Positions 7,375 through 15,400 of a stretch of 18,445 bases of DNA are shown here, piece by piece. The stretch covers positions 1 to 18,445 of the forward strand of contig CANQHY010000011.1 in assembly GCA_947623975.1 (NCBI GenBank), given 5' to 3'. The notes below the pieces were generated by a model, which saw nothing but the letters and a program-made list of their open reading frames with translations, did no database searches and was not told the origin of the DNA. This DNA comes from an uncultured Bacilli bacterium (GTDB lineage Bacteria > Bacillota_I > Bacilli_A > RF39 > UBA660). Each line of letters begins with the position of its first letter. Position 1 is the first letter of the stretch. The translations under genes were made by a program, and so were the position numbers.

Positions 7375-9210
7375 ATGAGTAAAATAATAGGTATAGATTT
7401 AGGTACAACTAATAGTTGTGTATCAGTATTGGAAGCAGGAGTAGCAACTGTTATTCCTAATCCTGAAGGAGGAAGAACAACTCCATCAGTAGTAGCTTTC
7501 AAAAAAGGAGAAAGAATAGTAGGAGATGCTGCAAAGCGTCAAGCTATTACTAACCCTAATACAGTTTCTTCAATAAAAAGACTTATGGGTACAAATAAGA
7601 AAGTAGAATTGGAAGGTAAAAAATATTCTCCAGAAGAAATTTCTGCAATGATTTTAAGTTATATGAAAGATTATGCTGAGAAATATCTTGGCGAAAAGGT
7701 TTCTAAAGCCGTTATAACAGTTCCAGCATATTTCAATGATTCTCAAAGACAAGCAACTAAGAATGCTGGTAAGATTGCAGGACTTGAAGTAGAAAGAATT
7801 ATAAATGAACCTACAGCAGCAGCACTTGCTTATGGTCTTGATAAGCAAGAAAATACACACACTGTTCTAGTTTACGATTTAGGTGGTGGAACATTCGATG
7901 TATCTGTAATGGAACTTGGTGACGGTGTATTTGAAGTTAAAGCAACAGCTGGAAATAACCATTTAGGTGGTGATGATTTCGACGAAAGAATAATGGATTA
8001 CTTAATTAGTGAATTCAAAAAAGAAAATAAAGTTGACTTATCTAAAGATAAGATGGCAATGCAGAGATTAAAAGAGGTTGCTGAAAAAGCAAAGAAAGAT
8101 TTATCAGGAATGACATCTACTCAAATATCAGCGCCATTTATCTCACAAGGAGAAGATGGACCACTTCACTTAGATATGACACTTACTCGTGCTAAGTTTG
8201 AAGACTTGATTAGTGATTTAGTTGAATCAACAATCGATCCAGTTCGTCAAGCTATTAAAGATGCAAAGATAACTAAAAATGATATAGATAAAGTATTGTT
8301 AGTTGGTGGATCAACAAGAATTCCAATGGTTCAAGAATTAATTAAGAAAGAATTAGGAAAAGAGCCATCTCGTGAGGTTAACCCAGATGAGGTCGTATCA
8401 ATGGGTGCTGCTATTCAAGGTGGAGTATTAACGGGAGAGGTAAATGATATTGTTTTACTTGATGTTACACCACTTTCACTTGGACTTGAAACACTTGGTG
8501 GAATTATGACAGTCTTGATTCCAAAGAATACCACTATCCCAACTAGCAAAAAGCAAGTATTCTCAACAGCAGCAGATAATCAACCTGCTGTAGATATTCA
8601 CGTATTACAAGGTGAGCGTCAAATGGCTGCTGACAATAAGACTCTTGGTAATTTCCAATTGACAGGAATTCCAGCAGCACCTCGTGGCGTACCACAAATA
8701 GAGGTAACTTTCGATATCGATGCTAATGGTATCGTAAATGTCAAAGCAAAAGATTTAGGAACTAATAAAGAGCAAGCTATTACTATAACAGCTAGTACAA
8801 ATCTTACTGATGAAGAAATTGATAAAATGGTAAAAGAAGCTGAAGCTAATAGAGAAGAAGATAACAAACGTAAGGAAGAAGCTGAACTTAGAAATGATGC
8901 TGAGCAATTAGTGTTCCAAACTGAAAAATCACTTAAAGATTTAGGCGATAAAGTTGATAAAAAAGAAAAAGAAGAAGCCGAAGACTTGATTAAAGATGTA
9001 AAAGATGCACTTGATAAAAATGACATTGATGAAATAAAAGAAAAGAAAGAAAAATTACAAGAAAAAGCTATGGCACTTGCAACTAAGGTTTACGAAAATA
9101 TTCAAAAGGAAAGTGCTGAAAATAACGATAATGATGATGACGATTCAAATAAAAAAAGCAAAAAGAAAAAAGATGACGACGTACAAGAAGCAGAATACGA
9201 AGAAAAATAA
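7375..9210 (+). CDS. dnaK: Chaperone protein DnaK (Hsp70)
   Basis: ATP-driven chaperone working with DnaJ and GrpE. The nucleotide-binding domain starts IIGIDLGTTNSCV and includes AVITVPAYFNDSQRQATK, the GGTFDVS phosphate loop and LLVGGSTRIPMVQ. The linker is VLLDVTPLSLGLETLGG; the substrate-binding beta domain and helical lid follow. The tail is lysine- and aspartate-rich and ends DVQEAEYEEK, a variant of the usual acidic Hsp70 end. At 611 aa it equals the Gram-positive form, which lacks the N-terminal insertion of proteobacterial DnaK. AAAGGA at 7358-7363 serves as ribosome binding site. It lies 18 nt after grpE in the HrcA-controlled operon. Confidence 0.98.
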   Translation: MSKIIGIDLGTTNSCVSVLEAGVATVIPNPEGGRTTPSVVAFKKGERIVGDAAKRQAITNPNTVSSIKRLMGTNKKVELEGKKYSPEEISAMILSYMKDYAEKYLGEKVSKAVITVPAYFNDSQRQATKNAGKIAGLEVERIINEPTAAALAYGLDKQENTHTVLVYDLGGGTFDVSVMELGDGVFEVKATAGNNHLGGDDFDERIMDYLISEFKKENKVDLSKDKMAMQRLKEVAEKAKKDLSGMTSTQISAPFISQGEDGPLHLDMTLTRAKFEDLISDLVESTIDPVRQAIKDAKITKNDIDKVLLVGGSTRIPMVQELIKKELGKEPSREVNPDEVVSMGAAIQGGVLTGEVNDIVLLDVTPLSLGLETLGGIMTVLIPKNTTIPTSKKQVFSTAADNQPAVDIHVLQGERQMAADNKTLGNFQLTGIPAAPRGVPQIEVTFDIDANGIVNVKAKDLGTNKEQAITITASTNLTDEEIDKMVKEAEANREEDNKRKEEAELRNDAEQLVFQTEKSLKDLGDKVDKKEKEEAEDLIKDVKDALDKNDIDEIKEKKEKLQEKAMALATKVYENIQKESAENNDNDDDDSNKKSKKKKDDDVQEAEYEEK

Positions 9211-9224
9211 TAATAAAGAAAGTG

Positions 9225-9246
9225 AAGTTCTAGGAAACTAGAACTT
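9225..9246 (+). other. GAAA-tetraloop hairpin between dnaK and pepF
   Basis: AAGTTCTAG (9225-9233), loop GAAA, CTAGAACTT (9238-9246): nine perfect base pairs capped by a GNRA loop. The following bases (TGCTTCT) are not a good U tract, so it is not a clear terminator. It may limit read-through partially or protect the dnaK 3' end after processing; the function is inferred. Confidence 0.6.
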
Positions 9247-9268
9247 TGCTTCTATAAAAGGAGAACTT

Positions 9269-11098
9269 ATGAACGAAATTAAAAATAGAAGTGAAATAAG
9301 TAGTGAATACAAATGGGATTTATCTAGTATCTATAGAGATATGACTGAATTTAATAATGATATTAAAAAAGCACAAGAATTAATAGAAGAATTACCTAAA
9401 TATAAAGACACAATGTTAAAAAGTGGTAAAAATTTATATTCGACAACAACTAAAATATTAGAGACATCTCGTGTCATAGAAAAACTTTATACATTTGCTC
9501 ATTTAACTTACAATGAAGATATAACTGTTTCATCGTCAATTGAGCTTTTAGATAAAATCGAGAATTTAAATTTAAAATTTAGTCAAGCAACATCTTTTTA
9601 TGATTCAATGTTACTTAGCATTGATTATGATAAAATAGAAGATATGTATAAAGAATATCCAAAATTAAAAGATTATGAAAGATATTTTAAAAATAGTTTT
9701 AGATATAAAAAGTATATGTTGGATGAAAAAGAGGAAAAATTACTTGCTGATCTTGGAAAGGCTTTTGCAGATAATGAAACAATATTTAATAACTTAACTG
9801 ATTCTGATATTGATTTTGGTACTATTAAAGATGAAGATGGTAATACTGTAACACTTACTAATACTAATTTTAGTAAACTTATAAGATCAAAAGATAGAAG
9901 AGTAAGGAAAGAGGCTTTTACTACTTTATACGGTGTTTACAAAAGGTTTAAAACCACGCTTGCTTCCTGTCTTGAAGGTAAAGTAAAAATGAGTTCTACT
10001 ATAGAAAAAATCAGAGGATATAAAAGTAGTTTAATGGCGGCTATGTATTCTGATGAATTAGATGAAAGCGTTTATAATACTTTAATAGAAAGTGTATCTG
10101 AAGGGCTTGAGCCATTGTTTAAATATTATCGTTTAAAACAAAAAATCTTAAGATTAGACGAGATGCACATCTATGATACTTATGCTAATATAATTGAAAG
10201 TTATAATAAAAAATATACATTTAAAGAGGCTAAAGAATTAATTAAAAAAGTTTTAAGTGTTTTTGGAGATGAATACCTATCTTATGTTGATAAAGCTTTT
10301 AATGAACACTGGATAGATGTTATGCCAAATAAAGGTAAAACTGGAGGTGCATTTTCTGGTGGTGGATATGATACAAACCCATTTATACTTACTAACTTTC
10401 AAGGAGAATTTGGTGATGTATCAACTTTAATACATGAATTAGGACACTCAATGCACAGTTATTATACTAGGAAAAATAATCCTTATATATATGGTAACTA
10501 TTCAATTGTAGTAGCAGAGGTGGCTTCTACTGTAAATGAATTATTGCTTGCTAAATATGTAATTAAAAATTCTTCTAGTATTGAAGAAAAATTATATGTT
10601 TTAGATAAGTTAATGGAATTGTTTAAGGGTACTATCTATAGGCAGACAATGTATGAAGAGTTTGAAAAATTTTTATATGAAAATATAGAAAACGAAAAGA
10701 CACTTACTGCCGATGTATTGTGTGATAAGTTCTACGAATTAAATAAAAAATATTTTGGAAAAGATATAGTTATCGATGATGAAATAAGATACGAATGGGG
10801 TAGAATGCCACATTTGTACTATGATTTTTATATGTACAAGTATGCAACGGGATTATCTAGTGCTTGTCACATTGTAAATTCTATTTTAAATAAAGAGAAT
10901 CATGCCGTGGAAAATTATTTAGAGTTTCTAAAGCAGGGTAGTAGAATGGCTCCAAATGATGAATTGAAAATAACTGGTGTCGATTTAACAAAAAAAGAGG
11001 TAGCAGAAAGTGCTATAAAAATGTTCAGTGAATTTGTCGATGAGTTTGAAAAAACTTACGACGAGTATATGAGAAGTAGTGGTGGAGTAAATGAATAA
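9269..11098 (+). CDS. pepF: Oligoendopeptidase F (M3B metallopeptidase)
   Basis: Cytosolic zinc peptidase that cuts short peptides, roughly 7-17 residues in studied members. Zinc site: HELGH with His389, Glu390 and His393, plus Glu417 in VAEVASTVNE as the third ligand. Further family marks are the N-terminal YKWDLSSIYRD, RRVRKEAF, the GGAFSGGGYDTNPFILTNFQG loop before the zinc helix, and EWGRMPHLYYDFYMYKYATG near the C terminus. The 609-aa length is usual. AAAGGAG lies about 6 nt before ATG 9269. Placement between dnaK and dnaJ is not the common Bacillota order (hrcA-grpE-dnaK-dnaJ). Its end overlaps dnaJ by 8 nt, so it is coupled to the heat-shock operon; clearing peptides during heat stress is an inference. 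Confidence 0.95.
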   Translation: MNEIKNRSEISSEYKWDLSSIYRDMTEFNNDIKKAQELIEELPKYKDTMLKSGKNLYSTTTKILETSRVIEKLYTFAHLTYNEDITVSSSIELLDKIENLNLKFSQATSFYDSMLLSIDYDKIEDMYKEYPKLKDYERYFKNSFRYKKYMLDEKEEKLLADLGKAFADNETIFNNLTDSDIDFGTIKDEDGNTVTLTNTNFSKLIRSKDRRVRKEAFTTLYGVYKRFKTTLASCLEGKVKMSSTIEKIRGYKSSLMAAMYSDELDESVYNTLIESVSEGLEPLFKYYRLKQKILRLDEMHIYDTYANIIESYNKKYTFKEAKELIKKVLSVFGDEYLSYVDKAFNEHWIDVMPNKGKTGGAFSGGGYDTNPFILTNFQGEFGDVSTLIHELGHSMHSYYTRKNNPYIYGNYSIVVAEVASTVNELLLAKYVIKNSSSIEEKLYVLDKLMELFKGTIYRQTMYEEFEKFLYENIENEKTLTADVLCDKFYELNKKYFGKDIVIDDEIRYEWGRMPHLYYDFYMYKYATGLSSACHIVNSILNKENHAVENYLEFLKQGSRMAPNDELKITGVDLTKKEVAESAIKMFSEFVDEFEKTYDEYMRSSGGVNE

Positions 11099-12212
11099 AA
11101 AAGATTATTATGAAGTGTTAGGTGTATCTAAAGATGCAACAGAAGCTGAAATAAAAAGTGCATTTAGAAAATTAGCTAAGCAATATCACCCTGATGTATC
11201 AAAGGAGGCTAATGCCGAAGAAAAATTTAAAGAAATACAAGAGGCTTATGCAGTATTGTCAGATGAGTCTAAACGTAAGCAATACGATCAATTCGGTCAT
11301 GCTGCTTTTGATGGTGCACAAGGAGCAGGAGGCTTCGGTGGCTTTGATGCTTCAGGCTTTGATTTTAGCGATATATTTGATAGTATTTTTGGATCAGGTT
11401 TTGGTTTTGGTGGTGCTACTAGTGGAAGAGAAAGGACAAGAGCAAGAAGTGGTAGTGACCGCCTAATGCGCATTAAGTTATCTTTTGAGGAAGCTGTGTT
11501 TGGCTGTGAGAAAGATATTAAATTAGAGGTTAATGAAGAATGCGATGAATGCGATGGTAAAGGCGGATTCAACGAGCAGACATGTCCAAATTGTCATGGT
11601 ACGGGAACTGTTACAAGTGAACAAAGAACATTATTTGGAACGTTTATGTCAAAAACTACTTGTAGTAAATGTGAAGGTACTGGTAAGGTATTTAAAAGTA
11701 CTTGTACGAAATGTCATGGTGTAGGAAGAATTCTTAAAAATAAAACTATTACTGTAAATATACCAAAAGGTGTAGATACTGGTAATAGGCTAAGACTTTC
11801 AGGAAAAGGTGAAGCTGGCATAAATGGTGGACCTAATGGTGATTTATATTTAGAATTTGTCGTTAGTGAACATGATGTTTATAGACGTGAAGGAGACGAC
11901 ATTTATCTTGATGTGCCTCTTACTATTACTGAAGCAGTACTAGGTTGCAAAAAAGAAATACCAACGTTATATGGTAATGTTAAACTTTCTATTCCTGCTG
12001 GAAGTAATACTGGTGATAAGCAAAGAATAAAAGAAAAAGGAATAGAAAACGAATCTTCAAGAAGACAAGGAGATATGTATATAATATTAGATGTCAGAAC
12101 GCCTAAGAAATTATCACGTAATCAAAAGAGTTTGTTTGAAGAGTTAGAAGATACTGATTTAGCGGACAGCAAGATAGAGGCTTTTGACAAATTTACAAGA
12201 AAAAATAGTTAG
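11091..12212 (+). CDS. dnaJ: Chaperone protein DnaJ (Hsp40, type I)
   Basis: Co-chaperone that delivers clients to DnaK and triggers its ATPase. The J domain (residues 1-70) carries His33-Pro34-Asp35; a Gly/Phe-rich region follows (GGFGGFDASGFDFSDIFDSIFG). Four zinc-binding repeats are visible: CDECDGKG, CPNCHGTG, CSKCEGTG and CTKCHGVG. The C-terminal beta domains include VNIPKGVDTGNRLRLSGKGE and LSIPAGSNTGDKQRIKEKG. At 373 aa it is a full type I protein. ATG 11091 overlaps the end of pepF by 8 nt, with GGTGGAG just upstream, so translation is probably coupled. It is the last gene of the heat-shock operon before a strong terminator. Confidence 0.97.
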   Translation: MNKKDYYEVLGVSKDATEAEIKSAFRKLAKQYHPDVSKEANAEEKFKEIQEAYAVLSDESKRKQYDQFGHAAFDGAQGAGGFGGFDASGFDFSDIFDSIFGSGFGFGGATSGRERTRARSGSDRLMRIKLSFEEAVFGCEKDIKLEVNEECDECDGKGGFNEQTCPNCHGTGTVTSEQRTLFGTFMSKTTCSKCEGTGKVFKSTCTKCHGVGRILKNKTITVNIPKGVDTGNRLRLSGKGEAGINGGPNGDLYLEFVVSEHDVYRREGDDIYLDVPLTITEAVLGCKKEIPTLYGNVKLSIPAGSNTGDKQRIKEKGIENESSRRQGDMYIILDVRTPKKLSRNQKSLFEELEDTDLADSKIEAFDKFTRKNS

Positions 12213-12234
12213 ATGCGCAAGCATCTTTTTTTTT
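12211..12234 (+). terminator. Rho-independent terminator after dnaJ
   Basis: AGATGC (12211-12216), GCAA tetraloop, GCATCT (12221-12226), then a run of T to 12234. It separates the heat-shock operon from the CRISPR-Cas locus. Confidence 0.9.
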
Positions 12235-12241
12235 AAAATTG

Positions 12242-12271
12242 TTGTTTATTATAAAATTATCATGCTATAAT
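12242..12271 (+). promoter_or_regulatory. Candidate promoter of the cas9-cas1-cas2-csn2 operon
   Basis: A perfect -10 TATAAT (12266-12271) is preceded by an extended -10 TGC (12263-12265); a weak -35 TTGTTT (12242-12247) lies 18 nt upstream. It is the best + strand promoter between the dnaJ terminator and cas9. It predicts a 5' leader of about 200 nt that runs antisense through the tracrRNA gene. AAGTGCTAG (12279-12287), identical to a CIRCE right arm, lies at about the start of transcription, without a left arm. Confidence 0.6.
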
Positions 12272-12320
12272 GATATTGAAGTGCTAGTATAGGCTTTAGA
12301 AAGTTTTATATTGGCTTTTT

Positions 12321-12350
12321 TTAGTTAATATAGTTTGCTGTTAGTTAATA
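12321..12350 (+). repeat. Short direct repeat TTAGTTAATA, 20-bp period
   Basis: TTAGTTAATA occurs at 12321-12330 and again at 12341-12350, in phase at about two helical turns. It lies between the candidate cas promoter and the tracrRNA terminator. It may be a regulator site or chance in AT-rich DNA. Confidence 0.35.
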
Positions 12351-12355
12351 ATATC

Positions 12356-12380
12356 AAAAAAAAGACTGCCGATGCAGTCT
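12356..12380 (-). terminator. Rho-independent terminator of the tracrRNA
   Basis: On the minus strand, a 7-bp GC-containing stem (AGACTGC / GCAGTCT, loop ATCG) is followed by eight T residues. It doubles as the last tracrRNA hairpin. Confidence 0.92.
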
Positions 12381-12452
12381 CTCACATAAGGTGAGTATTA
12401 AGGGCTAAGCCTTTATTTTAACTCTCTATGTCATCTTAAATGGTATTAAGAC
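12356..12452 (-). ncRNA. tracrRNA of the type II-A system
   Basis: Trans-activating RNA that pairs with pre-crRNA repeats, allows RNase III processing and anchors the guide in Cas9. Read on the minus strand from about 12452. The anti-repeat (12452 to 12415) begins GTCTTAATACCATTT and ends GAGTTAAAAT. The nexus is AAAGGCTTAGCCCTT (about 12414-12400), followed by the hairpin CTCAC / GTGAG with a 5-nt loop (12395-12381). The terminator hairpin is AGACTGC-ATCG-GCAGTCT (12380-12363) with a T run (eight A on the + strand, 12356-12363). Pairing with the repeat keeps a 2-nt GA bulge on the crRNA side and a 4-nt GAGU bulge on this side, equivalent to GA/AAGU in S. pyogenes. About 97 nt. Location upstream of and antisense to cas9 fits type II-A loci. 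The exact 5' end is inferred from the promoter. Confidence 0.93.
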
Positions 12453-12458
12453 AACTAA

Positions 12459-12488
12459 ATAATAGCACATGAAAGGAAGTAATGTCAA
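12459..12488 (-). promoter_or_regulatory. tracrRNA promoter overlapping the cas9 start
   Basis: On the minus strand, TTGACA (12488-12483) lies 18 nt before TATTAT (12464-12459, 5 of 6), which has an extended -10 TGC (12467-12465). Transcription should begin near 12452, at the first base of the anti-repeat. The -35 hexamer lies on the cas9 initiation region. Confidence 0.85.
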
Positions 12489-15400
12489 TGGCTAAAAAAT
12501 ATAATATTGGATTGGATATCGGAACTAATTCTGTCGGTTGGGCGGTAGTAGAAGCTGACACACACAAAATATTGCGAAAAGGGAAAGGAAAAAATACTAA
12601 GAGACTTTGGGGTGTCAGATTGTTTGATGAGGCATCTACTGCTGTAGGCCGAAGAAAATATCGCTCGACTCGTAGAAGATACGATCGAAGAAGAGAAAGA
12701 ATTAGGCTATTACAAGAAGAATTTAAAAGTGAAATTGCTAAAGTTGATGATAATTTCTTTTTAAAATTAAAGGAATCGTTTTATAAAGAAAATGATAAAA
12801 TTAACAAAACAATTACTCTTTCAGACAGTGAAAAAAAAGCGATGGCAAGTTATCAAAATAAATATAAAACTATTTATCATTTACGCAATCAATTAATTAA
12901 CTCAACTACTAAGGAAGATATAAGACTAGTATATTTAGCGATACATCATATTATTAAATATCGCGGTAACTTTTTGTATGCTAGTGATAACTTTAATATA
13001 AAAAATTTAAATGTTAAAAGTAAACTTATCGAATGTTTTAACATTTGTAACATAGATTATCAAAATATGGATTTTGAAAAATTAGAGCAGGCTATATTTA
13101 ATACATCTAAAAACGACAGAAAGCAACTTATAAAAGATACAATTGGTGGTTATACGACAAGTAATTTTGTCTCTGAGTTTGTTAAAATGATAAATGCTAA
13201 CAAATTTAATTTCGTAAAGATGTTAGATATTGACATTAGTGATAAAGTCGAGCTATCTTTTGAAAGCGATGATTATGATTCAAAGTATGATGAAATTACC
13301 AAAATTATTGGAGATGATATTGAAAAATTAGCACTTTTCAAAGAGCTTTATGATATGATCTTCATAAAGAGATTATTTAAAGATAACGATACTACTTCTA
13401 TTTCTATGTTAATGATAAAACGATATAAAACTCATGAAAATGATTTAAAATTTTTAAAGAGAATGTTTGATTTTAATCGTAGATTATACGATAAATTATT
13501 TCGAAATAAGAACGATTATGTCTGTATATATGATAAATATTTAAATAATTCAATAACCTACGATAATTTTATTTCTGAACTAAATAAACTTTTACTACAA
13601 TTATTTGAAGGTACTATAGACAATAGTTTGACCGATAAATATTTAAAAGACATTAAACCTAGAATGGAAAGTGGAGAATTTTTACCTAGAATAACAGAAA
13701 TAAATAACGGTGCGTTTCCATATCAATTAAACAAAGAAGAACTTATTAAAATTATTGAAAATCAAGGGAAATACTATCCGTTTTTGTTAGATAAACTAGA
13801 TAGTGGAAAGTACAAATTAGTGCAACTATTAGAATTTAAGATACCTTACTACGTTGGTCCACTAGTTAGTGAAGAAAAAAGTAAATTTGCTTGGATGGTA
13901 AAGAAAACAGATGGAATTAAAATTACTCCTTACAATTTTGATGAAATAATAAACAAAGAAGAAACCGCAGAAAAATTTATAAAAAGAATGTTGGGACATT
14001 GTACATATTTTTTAGACGAATATGCTATTGCTAATAATTCTATTTTATATTCAAAATATAAAGTAATGAATGAATTAAAACAAATTAAAATAAATGGATA
14101 CAAAATTGATAACAATTTACAACATAAAATAATAGAACAGTTATTTATGAAAACAAGTGGATCAATAACCGATAAAATTTTTAAAGAATATATACGTAAT
14201 TGCAATGATTTTAATATGTTCAAAGAAGATATTGATATAAAAGGATATTCTGGTGATAATAAATTTGCAAATAATCTACAATCATATATAGATTTTTTTG
14301 GAGAAAATGGGATATTTGATAATACTGATTACACTGAGGAAGACGCCGATAAAGTAATAGAATTAATAACTATATTTGACGATATGGATATATTGAAATC
14401 CAAGGTAAAAAAATTATATCCAAAGATAGAAAGTGAAAAATTAAAAATATTGCTTAATAAAAAGTATAAAGGTTGGGGTAATTTATCAAAAAATTTCTTA
14501 ACTCAAAAATGTAAAATAAAGAACAGCGAAATAGAAAAATCAATATATGATTTAATGTGGGAAACTGAAGAAAATTTTATGCAAATTTTAAATAATAAAA
14601 ACTATTGTTTTCAAGAAATGATAAAAGAGCATAATAAAATTTCTGATATCACTAAAATTGATTATAAATTAGTTGATAGTCTTGCTACCTCACCCAAAAC
14701 TAAAAAGGCTATTTTTCAAGCATTGAAAGTAGTTTCTGAAATTGTCGATTATATGAAACAATCTCCTGAATCAATTATAATAGAAATGGCAAGAGGAGAA
14801 GAGAAATTCAAAAAAAGAAAGGATGACCGAAAAAAGAGACTGATTGATTTATATAATTCTAATAAAAAAACAATAGATAACTATAATTTTCTTATTTCTG
14901 AATTAAATGAAACAGAAAAGTTAGATGGAGATAAAATATTTTTATATTTTATTCAGGAAGGGAAAAGTTTATATTCTAGACGGGCTTTAGATATTAATAA
15001 ATTATCGGAATATGAAATAGATCACATTATACCTAGGTCATTAATTAAAGATGATTCATTAGATAACAAAGCATTAGTATATAGAGACGAAAATCAGAAT
15101 AAAATGGCTAGCTATGTTCTTCCAGATGAATATAGAAACAGTGATAATATAAAATGGTGGAATCATTTAAAAAATATCGGGCTTATATCAGCTAAGAAAT
15201 TTTATAATTTAACACGAAGAGAATATAAAATTGAAGATATTGAAGATTTTATTAATAGGCAACTAGTAGAAACTAGACAAATAACAAAACATGTAGCTAA
15301 TATTCTTTCTAATTTTTATAAAGATAGTAAAATTATCTATTTAAATGCTAATTTATCAAGTGATTATAGACAAAAATATGAATTATATAAATTTAGGCAA

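Noticed and set aside
8619..9026. Minus-strand open frame inside dnaK (and similar ones inside xseA, grpE, dnaJ and cas9)
   Set aside because: Shadow frames of strongly conserved genes; Ser/Leu-rich composition, no ribosome binding site and no recognisable motif.
9225..9255. Hairpin after dnaK as a Rho-independent terminator
   Set aside because: The stem is strong, but the following bases are TGCTTCTATAAAA, not a U tract.
11194..11466. Plus-strand open frame in a second frame of dnaJ
   Set aside because: Overlaps the J domain and Gly/Phe region of an unambiguous dnaJ; no independent start signals.
12290..12320. A second, degenerate tracrRNA-like stretch (AGAAAGTTTTATATTGGCTT)
   Set aside because: Only scattered matches to the anti-repeat/nexus junction, on the wrong strand, with no hairpins or terminator.
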